A stretch of 37,359 bases of DNA from Spirochaeta sp. LUC14_002_19_P3 (lineage in GTDB: Bacteria; Spirochaetota; Spirochaetia; DSM-2461). Shown one piece after another: positions 1 through 9,746 of the stretch (position 1 is its first letter; each line of letters begins with the position of its first letter). Made by a program: the position numbers and the translations under genes. The notes under the pieces were generated by a model. It had not been told where the DNA came from, did not search any database, and was given only the letters and a program-made list of their open reading frames with translations. The DNA lies in the NCBI GenBank assembly GCA_002084135.1, contig MUIB01000116.1, positions 1 to 37,359 on the forward strand, read 5' to 3'.

Positions 1-3000
1 ACCATACTCCAATCCTCAGTCTCAATAGCCTTCGCATACGCAAAGGCTTCCAACGCATTCCGTTCATTCAAACTTTTAAGCCCATAGGCCGCAGCAAGCT
101 GAGTCGCTACATTCATATGCCCAAAACTCGCTCTGGCCGTTTCCATGGCCTGTCCCAAATCCTGCACTTCAATGCCATCCCTATAGGCCTCATGTGCCAA
201 CAACACCGCCATATCAAGATTACTCTTTCCCGAAGCATTCAAATCCATGTAGCGCACACCATTAGACAAAACAGTATGGCCGTCATAATCCTGCCCCGTT
301 CCGATACGCACCTTCACCTTGCCCGAAATAATATCATCATAGGTATCCCGCAGTGTCGTATCCTCTTTGTCAAGGCCCATGGCCGAATAGAGCGTTCGCA
401 TTCCCTCGGTAATATCCTCATCAAGCTCAGCCTTCCTTATCTCATTGTTCACCTGGTAAGCCTCAATGCCCTTCATGGCCGATGCTATTGTCCCAATGCC
501 GAAATTATGTCCCCCGCGTCCTATGCCCAAACTGGAGCCGTCTTTGCTCAGTCTCAGTTCCAACAGACCCACATTCGTTTTGGAAAAGTCCCCCAATAAG
601 CCGGGTTTTTGCTTTGAACCCATAAAGAAGTCCGAAAAGCTCAGTATATTCAATGTTGTACTTCCAGTCAATGCATATTCAAAGCCTGCTGTTACCGTTG
701 TGCCTATCAGGTTATTCAATAACTTGCCATTATCCAGAACATCTCCCACAAAGCCGGTAAGATTAACCTTGTCCAGGCCGAACTGCACAAAACTTCCTGC
801 CATGCTGGCCGCAATGTTGCCAAGATTAATGCCCTTGACAAAGGCTTCCCCATCGAAGGAAATACCGTTGCCGTCAAACCTCACCGCATTAATGGTGCTC
901 GTTGCTACCTGGCTCCCCAGGGCACGAACTCCCACTAGAGCGGTTTTGGCTATTACTCTTGCTTTATCAAATACACCCGCGCCAATTGCTCCTATAGCAC
1001 TTGAAGCAATAGCCGAAAGGGCCTTTTTCCCAAAGCTCTCCAGAGACTGTTCAACTGTCCGGTAGCCAGTGGCCATATCAAGCGTGGTAAAGAGTAAATC
1101 ATCAGAAAGATTGATACCCACTGAAAGTGCTATAAGCCCGACGGAGACGCCAGAGCCCATTCCAATGGTTGCAACACTTGCAACAACAGCAGCCGCGATA
1201 TCACCTACTGTCCGAAGCGTTATCGCCTTAAACTCCATCCCCCGGTCGTCCCACAGTTTCTTTTCATAGAAGGGCTTGCGCATCTCCGATTCAGCATAGG
1301 CCTCAATCTTCTGATGCTGCATGAGCATTCCGTAAATCCGGCCCTGTTCGCCCGAACCGGGGAAGCGGACATTCTTCCGCCACTGCGATAGGCTAATCTC
1401 CGGATCCGGATTGTTTATAAACACAGGTTCATAGCCTATATGGGCACTTAATTCCCCGCTGTTAATTTCGTTGTACCGAAAATCTACACGCTCACTCTCG
1501 CTTAATGCCTCCCTGGAGGCACGAAGTTTGTCATACGCATCCTTATTCAGATACTCTCCCTCTTTCCCGGTTTTCTGCGAAACATACACACGCTCCCCGT
1601 TCCCGAACACCCGTATCTGTTCATCTTCCAGAGCCTTCATGGCCCTGTCCAAAAGAGCCTGAATGCCCATCGAGCCAAGTTCCTCAATAAGGGCATCGCT
1701 TACCGGAACCGCCTCCATCTTCAAGTCCGGCAGATGCGCATCATAATACTTATAGCCCTCAATAACATGATCCTCATAAGTATTACCCCATAGCGTGGAC
1801 ATTACCAGGGTGTTCTTAATGAAGTTATTTCCCGAACGGCGAAACTGCTTATCGGCAAGCGTCTGCCGTATGCTTTCAGCATAGTCGGCATTGGCATCTG
1901 CCACACTCTTGTCCAGGCCTGCTACGGCCTCATCCAGAGTGTCCAGCATCCGTTCATACTGCACCAGGGCCATTCGTGCTGCAAGCTCCTCATTCTCTGC
2001 GGTCTGGAACTCCCGTATCTTGTTCAGCATCTCCCCTGTTACATAGGGGTTCCGTCCCAAACTGGTAAGAATCTTTGTCTCAATGGCTCCGATACCGTCT
2101 TCCAGTCCCTTGGCATTTTCCAGCAGGGTGGAGAGCATGGTTCGGTTAAGAATTCTTCCCATGAAGTTGTCTAAATCGGGTAAAGCAGGGAGGTCGGGCA
2201 TAATGAAGCGGCTGGTTTCGGCTATGGCTTCCTTTGCGGACATGCCCACGCGGGTTAGGATATCTTCGTCTCCAACATGCACGGCCTGTTCGGTTATATC
2301 CGATACCCACTGGTTCTTTTTGGTCAGGAAATTTTCATACTGCAAGTCCCAGGCCTTCACGCCGTCCTGTAAGGTTTTCTGAAAATCCTTCTGCCACTGA
2401 ACATGTTCCTTATTCATCTTTATCTCGGCCAGCTTCCACTCAATATTTCCCCGTGCAAGCATGGCTGTCATTTGGTTCTGCCAGGTTTTATGGCGTCTGT
2501 CTCCCTCGGCTATGAGGAGGTCCATTTCCTTGTCGCGCACGCTCTGGTAGGCTGTCATGCGGGCGTTCAGGTATGCCTTTAGTTCCTCCATCATTTTGGG
2601 AAGCTGCTGGCTGGAGCCCAGCTCCACCATCTGGGCGCTGCCGGACTTCAGCGTTTCAAAAAGGGAGCTGTCCTGCTTCCATTTATCGCCCAGCACATCC
2701 CGCGCATTGTACAGGGGGGAGTTCCAGGCATTCGCTGCCGCATTAGCATAGCGCTCTCCGGCGCGGTAGGCTTCGAGCAGCATCCCGAACATATCCGCAC
2801 CTTGCGCAAACACCGCATCATCCGGTGAGTTCGCGTAAGTATCCATTATCTCCAGCAGATTCTTCTGAAGCAGAAAATTCATCTCCCCTCTTCGTTCAAG
2901 AGTGCTTAAATGACCCCGGATGTGGGCGGCCAGGGTGTTCCGGGTTTTCTCATCGCCTGTAGTCTGCCAGTCGGCAAGTACACTCTCTCCAGCGTTCATA

Positions 3001-6000
3001 TTATATCCCGAAGCCGGAAGTATTCCATGAGTGAGAAATTCGTCCTGTGCCTTAATAAATTCCTCTCTTTTCTCCTCTTGCTGCCTGGCAATGCCCTTCT
3101 TGCCGAACTGGTCTGGGTCCTCCCGGTAGAGATACCGATCAAGCTCCTCTTCCGCAGCTGTCCGCTGGTCTGTGGCTTTTTGAAGAAGTCTCTCCAGTAG
3201 CTGGGGCAGAGTCCGCACCTGACTGAGTTCTTTGGCAGAAATGGCATTCTTAAGCGTATTGAACCGCGTATTCAAGAGTCCTATCCAATTAGAGGGTGTA
3301 TAGTTGATATTCAGCAAATTCGCTATTTCTTTCGCTTGATATCCAGGGCTTTGTCTGAGTGTCAGATCCAATGCTCTCAACAGCTCATTAAAATCAGGGT
3401 TGTCGCTGCCTTTCGCCGTCTTGATATTCGATTCATACTGAGCCTCAATGGCGTATAAGTCTTTATACTCTGTAAGTGCTCCCATAAATAGATCTCTTTG
3501 GTCCGCATATTCCGAACCATAATTATCTCTTGCATTGGCTACTCTGTTTGCTGCCTTTCGGTGCCAAAACCAGTTCCATGCGTTTATTCCATGAACCGTG
3601 ACGGTATGAGCTTTATTCTGTGCTTTGTTATTCCCCATTTCCTTGAAGCTGAAGCCATTTTCCCCAACAAGGTCGGCAATACAGGCCAGCTTGAAGAATT
3701 GATAGGTGTTATCTTTAACGATAGAGGCGGAACTCCTCCCCAAATCATTATATCCTCTTGGAGCCTCCGCTTCAAAAATCAAGTGAATTATGTGATTCCA
3801 ATTATGTTTATGGGGATAATTTCCATAAGATATATCCATAAAGGCAGCGTAAGCCGGTCTTGAGCCTTCAGACATGGAGTAAGCCATCATTTCATATAGA
3901 ACGGCTTCAAACCACTGGTCAATTTGGTTTTTGTCCAATGGCCTCATTGTTAAAAGAAGGTTGTGAAGCAAATCCTCATAGGTTTCATATTTCTCGTTCG
4001 GAGGCTTCTTACCGTCTGTGCCGAAAAACTGGGCAAGCCGTGTACTTCTATCCGCATCGTTGCGCATTGAATCTTTATTGTTATCAAAGGTTATAATGGC
4101 CCGGCCATTGCTGTCCCATTTAATATCAAGAGTTTGAAGATAACGCTGCCGAGTTGGAAAATTGTTCTGAGTTATTCCCACTGTTCCTTTAAGCCCCTTA
4201 TCACTACTAACATGAGTGGTGTTAGATAGCTTCCTCAAGGCCGCCTCCCTCTTCTCCTTAGCCTTATCATACTCCCCAAGCGTCTTCTCGCGGTACTCCG
4301 CCAGCATTCCTTCCAGCCGCGTTAGGGCAATTTCATTCTTTTTGGCCGTTTTCACTTTTTCCGTTAAACTGCGGTACTTCCAATCCGTCTCGGCCAGGGT
4401 TTTAGGGTTCCTGGAATAGGCATTCTTCAGCACCTCTACCACATTTTGGGCCCGCCTGTACTCATCCTCCGCCTCAGCCAGAATCTTCTCCGGGCGGATC
4501 GCGTCTATCTGAGCCTGAAACTCTTTCAGTTCCACTTGCATTTCGTCATCCAAATCATGGTAGTCCCCGGCAATGTCGCGGCCCAGATACAGATGGTAAC
4601 TCACCGCATAGTCCCGTATGGCCTTGGCCGAACGGTAATTCAGCTTCGCGTTCTCCAAGTCCCGGATTTTCTCAAGGGCAGTCTCGTAGGCCTTGGCATA
4701 CAGGTACTCCGCTTCCCGGTAGGTATATTCGCTTTTCCCCGCGGCGGGGGCACTGTTCACCTTGCGGCCAATCAGCTCCGCCCACTCCTTCTGTACCTGC
4801 TCTATGTCCTCTTTCACCGCCGTCACCGCTTTCCGTGCATCCTGCAGGGCCTTCGAGTTCGCCGCATTTCCCGACGATGCCAGGTAATCGGCCACACTCT
4901 TTCCGAACGTGGCAATTTTCGCTTTTATTCCCGCTGCCCCCTCCTCCTCTTGCAGCCGGATCGTCTTCTTCTTATTGAGTGCCTCAGTCAATGCCGGGTT
5001 CATCGTCAGAGGAGCGAGGTCTTCAAGTGCTTTTAGAGCATCCTGGGTGCTCAGCGCATTTGCATCCCCGCTGAAGGCCGCCGCCCAGTTGTGGTAAGAT
5101 TGCAGTGCCTCAGACGAAAACTGCTCCTGCTCCCAGGTCTCAAGAACTCCCGCAAGTGCCGTATTCGCCCCATTGAGCAAATTCCAGGTTTCCAGAACAT
5201 CTGCCATCTGCTTATTGAAAGCACGGTACAGCACATCTGCCTCATCCTTCGTCTCCACGTCCGCCAATTTTGCCGCTGGAACAATCTTTGTTCCAGCCGA
5301 ACTCGCATCGCTCCATTCTTCCCCATCCTTAAGCCGCAAAAACTCCTTGTCCAGGTACAGCCGCCAGGCACCGGGTGCCAAAGCAGCCTTCCGCTTGGCG
5401 TAAGAGAGCCTCTGCTCAGTGGCCCGCAGGGCATCGCCCCGTGCATTCAAGGCTTCCTGAATGCTCTGGCCAAGTTTTTCCGCATAGCTTCCCGCAACCG
5501 AATGGAAATATTTTTGCTTCCCCCGGAGGAACTCCGCCGTCCAGCTCCTTTTCTCACTGTCGCTGCTCAAAACACCCCTTATTGGGTTTATGAAAAAACC
5601 ATCCTCCCAAATCGAAGCAGCCGCACCCCGCGCGATATTTTCATCTATTCCGGCATCTATCAGGTAGTGAAAAAAATCACCGTCTTTCGCGGAAATATAC
5701 TGGCGCATGGCATTCAGCATCGCGATAAAACTATCCAGCTTTGTTTGGGCGGCTGCGGAAAGGGCAAAACCCGCCAGTACCGCATCCGCCGTTTTCCGCT
5801 CATAAGCCGCCTTTTTCAGATAGTGCAGTACCGCTCTCTCATCCGTTTTGTAGCCCTGCAAGTTCTGCTTTAAGGTATCCTCAGGGCTTAAGGAGGCAGA
5901 ACTACCAGGAGCTGTCCAGGCACCGGTTAGCACAGCCGTTAAGTCTTCAAAAGACAGGCTGTTCATCCGGGCAAAAAGAGTCTCTTTCTCATAAGCCGCA

Positions 6001-9000
6001 TCATTCCCGGCAATGCCCCGCGCCCCTTCAATCCTTTCCCGTGCAAGCACCTTGGCCCGGTCAAAATAATTTTTCAGTTTTAACCCCGCCTCATTATCCT
6101 CATCGTCCAGCTCCAAAACATCCAGAATATGCGTCATGGCATCATTCCAGGGTTCATCCTCGCCCAGGTTGGCATCCGGTGCCATACTGGCCGCCAGTTC
6201 CCCCGCCAGCGTGGAGATGAGTATGGTCTCGCTCTTCGTATCCGATTCGTCAATCAATAGCGCGTAAGCCAGTTTCGTCAGCGGCTCGGACACACTGTTC
6301 ATCGCCTCAAGCCATTCATAATCTGCCTTAAGGGCATCCTGTCCCTCTTCCAGCTTAACAAATCCGCTTTCTATGTCCGCCTTGGTCAGGCCGCCGCTTA
6401 AAGCACGGCTTTTCACCAGAAAATAATTCTCCAGCTGCCGCTGCCAACGGTAAAGCTCCTCCCTCAGGGCCTCCGGCCCCGTCGACTGGAACCCGCTGAG
6501 TTTATCCCGCAGGTTTGCAAGCCAGTCCAACACCTCATCCTCACGGACAAACCCCAGCTCATCCCAAAGAGTCATCGCATTCCTAAACTGCCAGCTCCCG
6601 GAGGATTCTTCCGCTAAACCGGCATCCCTTAGCATGCCCCGCAGCCCGGCAATGGCCTCCTGGCGAAACATGTCCCGTCCGGCAATCGAAAGGCTGCCAA
6701 AGGTGTCCCAAACCTGGCCTGCTTTCACCGCCTGGTCGAAGGTGCTCCATTCATCAGCGAGAAACATGGAGCCGTAGTCGCGGCCATTGAAGCTAAACAC
6801 ACTGCCGTTATTCACATAGCTGGAAGCCAGGGCATTATTCTGGATCAGCGGGCGCAGGGCTTCTGCCAGAGAGTCAAAGTCGGTTTTACCAGCTATGGCA
6901 TTTTCCAGCTCTTCAAGGGTTTTAATGTCCGCATCCAGCTTCGCGGCAAATGTTCCGGTGTTATAGGTTTTTGCATAAAGCCAACCAAGAACTGCTTTTT
7001 CATCGCTAAAGTCATCCGGTTTTGGCAAGCTGAAATCCTTCATCTCCTTTCCGCTGTTCAGCCACTGCGTGAGTGCATCCCGCACTTCTGTCAGGGTCTG
7101 TTTATCCCGGCTTATCCGGTTGGCTATGAATTTCGCACGGGCCTGCTGGTTGTGCTCTTCCAGCTTGGCGGCTATGTCATCCGAACTATAAGAGGAAGCG
7201 TCCGAAATGCCCGCCCAGGTGAGCGGATTCTCATCGCTTAACAGCTTGAGCTGATTCAACATTAGCTCAAGCTCTCCCCGATAGCGGCGCAACAGCCCCG
7301 CCGTTATGCTGTGAATCTCCAGGCGCAGCCGTGCCTGTGTCTCGGGGTCGATGGAAGTACCGGCCTGATTCACGAAAGACTCTATGGTCTTATACGCGCT
7401 GTCCTTCACGCTCAAATTCCAGGCATCTTTCAAGTCGCTCAGGAAATCGGCACGGAAACCGCCCGCGCCAAGATCAGTCTGATCAAAGTGCCAGTTCAAA
7501 GCCGTGTTATAGCGGGTAAGCAATGCCTTCAGAGATAACACCCCATTCTCCGGATCGCCTAGAACCAGATTCCGGGCAATGTCCGCGCTACTCTTCAGAA
7601 AGCCTTTCCCGGCTTCATTTTTCACGGCTTCAAGGTAGGCGTTTAAATTATCCGCCGCACGCTCCGCCGCCTGAGGCTGATAGCTCCCGTCCAGTCCCAA
7701 AAGCTGGGCATAGTAATCGCGAAGCTGCTCCTGAAAGTAGTCCACAGAATCAAGCTCTATAAGCAGTATTTGATTCTGGTAAGCCTGTTGCGCTGTTTCC
7801 AGCTCCTTTTTCAGTGTGGACAGCTTTTCCTGCACCTCTGCAATCTTCCCGCTGTTGTCCGTTAGGGCCTTATTGGCCGCATTGAGTGCCTTCACCGCCT
7901 CCTCGTAATCGGCCAGAGCCTCGTTGTAATCGGTAAGCGCACTATCATAAGCCATTTCGCTTTCCCTTCGCTTGTCTGCCTGCTCCTCACGGGGTAAGTT
8001 GGCGTTCTCCTCCGCATAGTCGGCGGCGGCTTGGGCAACATCCCGCTCCTTTTTCCAGAAGTTAGCCACGGCCTGCGCCTTCAAGAGTTCTACCTGGTAC
8101 TCGTCCAGAAAGAATTCCTGCCATCTGCCGTCCTCAATATTAACGGCATTCGTCCCCTTAATGCCGTTCTCGTCCAAGCCACTCTCTCCGAACAGCGTAA
8201 TGTTGTAGGTATTATAAAGTTCCTTGTAGGCATCTTCCGCATAGTTTTTGTATGTGGTGTAGATTTTTTCCAGCCAGTAGCGGGCCTGCTCGGCGTCTTT
8301 GTCTGTGGAAGCCATGGGATCAATTATACCCCAACGAACAAGTATATTATTATTATATGTATCACGACGATGTGTATATTCTGTTATTTCCTTATCATAT
8401 AGCTTCCTCATCCCATTTAAATCATTCGGCACATCTTCAAGCTCCAGGGTGCTCTTCGGATTCACCTTGTTCAGCCAGTAGGCAAAATTCTCCCGTGCCG
8501 TGCTCATCATGTTCAAAGACTGTCCCAGCATATCCACCAGGGCATTAACGCGCTCCAGCATTGAGCCCTCACGGCTTAAAGCATTCTCCGCCATCTCCGC
8601 TTTCGCCGCATCCAGAGCATTGCTTAGCTCCCGCTTCTCATCCTCCCACAAGGTTTCTCCCCGGGTTTTTATGCTGTCAAAATCAGCCAGCCACTGAACC
8701 CGGGCCGCTTCCAAATCCTTAAAGGCCTGCTCCCAGTCCTTCACACCCTGCTCTAAATCATTCCCCGCCCGCGCTTCCCATGCCGCGCGGTTTTTCACCA
8801 TGGCATTCTGCGCGTCATCCCAGAGAGCCATGCCCTTCTCCAGCTCCTCCTTGAAACTCTCCCGCCAGCGTTCAGCATCAATCTTGCCATCTGCAACATT
8901 CGGGTCTTGAGCATCCGTTTCCAAATCGTTTTTCAGTCGCTCCAGCCCCCCCGCAATTTTATTCTGTATTCCGCTAACCCTTTGCCTGGCTTCGGAAGCC

Positions 9001-9746
9001 GTCTCCAAACCAAGATTCGGATCCGGCTTTTCAATATTCTGCAGCCGGCTATGCACCATCGCCGATTCGGCCAGATGCGTCATCTTCGCCAGCTCACGCG
9101 CCCTTGCCTTCTTCAAGGCATCCAGAGTCCCGGCGCGGTACTGCTCCAGGAACAGCTTCTCCTCATCCCCCGCCTGCGCTAAAAGCTCCGAGTACGCCGT
9201 CTCCACACCCCCATGCCAGGCATTCAAATACGTGGCCGCCTGCCCTTCCCAATCGCGCCTAAAAACCGCCTTATCGGCATCAATCGCAGCCCTATCGCTA
9301 ACCCTGGCCTTATAGCCATTCCCATCCCTAAGAAAGTCCCCCCCGGCATCCGTCTCATAAGCCAATTTGGAAGCCGCCCCGTTCACCGAAGTCCAATACT
9401 CCAAAAGCCCATCCCCAAAAGTCCGTTCACTGAACTTCCGCACCATCCATTTGGCCATCCACTCGCTCAGCCGCTCCTCAAGAGCCACCAGCGTATCGGC
9501 CTTCTTCTCCGCCAGCGCGTCAGCATCACGGAAAACAAGAATGGCCGCCGCCTCCCATTCCGCCAGCACCGTGTCTAGCCCCGCCCGCGCAATCCGCAGC
9601 CACTTGTCCCTGTCCTGTGCAGCGGATGCCCGATCGAGATACTTCTCAAAAAGTGCATTATCGAACGATGGAGCCGATTCCGGCCAAACAAAGCCGGTTA
9701 AGCACAGAAAAAACGCAGCAAGTGCTATTCGCCTGAAAATAAACAT
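1..9746 (-). CDS. Giant exported helical protein, at least 3,248 residues, C-terminus beyond the window
   Basis: The frame is open from an ATG at 9746 to the left edge with no stop. A strong Shine-Dalgarno (AGGAGGG, 9752-9758) lies 5 nt before the ATG. The N-terminus looks like a signal peptide: Arg-Arg at residues 5-6, a hydrophobic core at 7-20, then WPES. Most of the chain is charged, Ala/Glu/Leu/Lys-rich and helical, with an obvious coiled coil near residues 606-656. Tryptophans fall at 294, 309, 323, 338, 352 and 367, and again at 2422, 2437, 2451, 2466 and 2480, spaced 14 and 15 in turn. Residues about 1850-2150 are richer in Asn, His and aromatics and look globular. Residues about 2843-2940 form a Gly/Ala-rich hydrophobic block, followed by Gly-rich sequence and a motif LLAHEAYRDG (His3185). 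The layout recalls large spirochaetal proteins of the TIGR04388 kind and polymorphic toxins; that is inference. An export or surface role is likely, the function unknown. Confidence 0.93.
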   Translation of the reverse strand, partial: MFIFRRIALAAFFLCLTGFVWPESAPSFDNALFEKYLDRASAAQDRDKWLRIARAGLDTVLAEWEAAAILVFRDADALAEKKADTLVALEERLSEWMAKWMVRKFSERTFGDGLLEYWTSVNGAASKLAYETDAGGDFLRDGNGYKARVSDRAAIDADKAVFRRDWEGQAATYLNAWHGGVETAYSELLAQAGDEEKLFLEQYRAGTLDALKKARARELAKMTHLAESAMVHSRLQNIEKPDPNLGLETASEARQRVSGIQNKIAGGLERLKNDLETDAQDPNVADGKIDAERWRESFKEELEKGMALWDDAQNAMVKNRAAWEARAGNDLEQGVKDWEQAFKDLEAARVQWLADFDSIKTRGETLWEDEKRELSNALDAAKAEMAENALSREGSMLERVNALVDMLGQSLNMMSTARENFAYWLNKVNPKSTLELEDVPNDLNGMRKLYDKEITEYTHRRDTYNNNILVRWGIIDPMASTDKDAEQARYWLEKIYTTYKNYAEDAYKELYNTYNITLFGESGLDENGIKGTNAVNIEDGRWQEFFLDEYQVELLKAQAVANFWKKERDVAQAAADYAEENANLPREEQADKRRESEMAYDSALTDYNEALADYEEAVKALNAANKALTDNSGKIAEVQEKLSTLKKELETAQQAYQNQILLIELDSVDYFQEQLRDYYAQLLGLDGSYQPQAAERAADNLNAYLEAVKNEAGKGFLKSSADIARNLVLGDPENGVLSLKALLTRYNTALNWHFDQTDLGAGGFRADFLSDLKDAWNLSVKDSAYKTIESFVNQAGTSIDPETQARLRLEIHSITAGLLRRYRGELELMLNQLKLLSDENPLTWAGISDASSYSSDDIAAKLEEHNQQARAKFIANRISRDKQTLTEVRDALTQWLNSGKEMKDFSLPKPDDFSDEKAVLGWLYAKTYNTGTFAAKLDADIKTLEELENAIAGKTDFDSLAEALRPLIQNNALASSYVNNGSVFSFNGRDYGSMFLADEWSTFDQAVKAGQVWDTFGSLSIAGRDMFRQEAIAGLRGMLRDAGLAEESSGSWQFRNAMTLWDELGFVREDEVLDWLANLRDKLSGFQSTGPEALREELYRWQRQLENYFLVKSRALSGGLTKADIESGFVKLEEGQDALKADYEWLEAMNSVSEPLTKLAYALLIDESDTKSETILISTLAGELAASMAPDANLGEDEPWNDAMTHILDVLELDDEDNEAGLKLKNYFDRAKVLARERIEGARGIAGNDAAYEKETLFARMNSLSFEDLTAVLTGAWTAPGSSASLSPEDTLKQNLQGYKTDERAVLHYLKKAAYERKTADAVLAGFALSAAAQTKLDSFIAMLNAMRQYISAKDGDFFHYLIDAGIDENIARGAAASIWEDGFFINPIRGVLSSDSEKRSWTAEFLRGKQKYFHSVAGSYAEKLGQSIQEALNARGDALRATEQRLSYAKRKAALAPGAWRLYLDKEFLRLKDGEEWSDASSAGTKIVPAAKLADVETKDEADVLYRAFNKQMADVLETWNLLNGANTALAGVLETWEQEQFSSEALQSYHNWAAAFSGDANALSTQDALKALEDLAPLTMNPALTEALNKKKTIRLQEEEGAAGIKAKIATFGKSVADYLASSGNAANSKALQDARKAVTAVKEDIEQVQKEWAELIGRKVNSAPAAGKSEYTYREAEYLYAKAYETALEKIRDLENAKLNYRSAKAIRDYAVSYHLYLGRDIAGDYHDLDDEMQVELKEFQAQIDAIRPEKILAEAEDEYRRAQNVVEVLKNAYSRNPKTLAETDWKYRSLTEKVKTAKKNEIALTRLEGMLAEYREKTLGEYDKAKEKREAALRKLSNTTHVSSDKGLKGTVGITQNNFPTRQRYLQTLDIKWDSNGRAIITFDNNKDSMRNDADRSTRLAQFFGTDGKKPPNEKYETYEDLLHNLLLTMRPLDKNQIDQWFEAVLYEMMAYSMSEGSRPAYAAFMDISYGNYPHKHNWNHIIHLIFEAEAPRGYNDLGRSSASIVKDNTYQFFKLACIADLVGENGFSFKEMGNNKAQNKAHTVTVHGINAWNWFWHRKAANRVANARDNYGSEYADQRDLFMGALTEYKDLYAIEAQYESNIKTAKGSDNPDFNELLRALDLTLRQSPGYQAKEIANLLNINYTPSNWIGLLNTRFNTLKNAISAKELSQVRTLPQLLERLLQKATDQRTAAEEELDRYLYREDPDQFGKKGIARQQEEKREEFIKAQDEFLTHGILPASGYNMNAGESVLADWQTTGDEKTRNTLAAHIRGHLSTLERRGEMNFLLQKNLLEIMDTYANSPDDAVFAQGADMFGMLLEAYRAGERYANAAANAWNSPLYNARDVLGDKWKQDSSLFETLKSGSAQMVELGSSQQLPKMMEELKAYLNARMTAYQSVRDKEMDLLIAEGDRRHKTWQNQMTAMLARGNIEWKLAEIKMNKEHVQWQKDFQKTLQDGVKAWDLQYENFLTKKNQWVSDITEQAVHVGDEDILTRVGMSAKEAIAETSRFIMPDLPALPDLDNFMGRILNRTMLSTLLENAKGLEDGIGAIETKILTSLGRNPYVTGEMLNKIREFQTAENEELAARMALVQYERMLDTLDEAVAGLDKSVADANADYAESIRQTLADKQFRRSGNNFIKNTLVMSTLWGNTYEDHVIEGYKYYDAHLPDLKMEAVPVSDALIEELGSMGIQALLDRAMKALEDEQIRVFGNGERVYVSQKTGKEGEYLNKDAYDKLRASREALSESERVDFRYNEINSGELSAHIGYEPVFINNPDPEISLSQWRKNVRFPGSGEQGRIYGMLMQHQKIEAYAESEMRKPFYEKKLWDDRGMEFKAITLRTVGDIAAAVVASVATIGMGSGVSVGLIALSVGINLSDDLLFTTLDMATGYRTVEQSLESFGKKALSAIASSAIGAIGAGVFDKARVIAKTALVGVRALGSQVATSTINAVRFDGNGISFDGEAFVKGINLGNIAASMAGSFVQFGLDKVNLTGFVGDVLDNGKLLNNLIGTTVTAGFEYALTGSTTLNILSFSDFFMGSKQKPGLLGDFSKTNVGLLELRLSKDGSSLGIGRGGHNFGIGTIASAMKGIEAYQVNNEIRKAELDEDITEGMRTLYSAMGLDKEDTTLRDTYDDIISGKVKVRIGTGQDYDGHTVLSNGVRYMDLNASGKSNLDMAVLLAHEAYRDGIEVQDLGQAMETARASFGHMNVATQLAAAYGLKSLNERNALEAFAYAKAIETEDWSM

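Noticed and set aside
171-210. Possible zinc metalloprotease motif (HEAYRDG) in the giant protein
   Set aside because: A zincin needs HExxH; the second His is absent, so no protease call is made.
117-1065. Plus-strand open frames (160 and 199 codons) across the left part of the window
   Set aside because: They lie opposite the continuous minus-strand giant frame, have no ribosome sites and read as low-complexity antisense translations.
9680-9746. Lipoprotein signal for the giant protein (Cys at residue 14, FFLC)
   Set aside because: Phe-Phe-Leu before Cys does not fit even relaxed spirochaete lipoboxes, and the hydrophobic core continues past the Cys.
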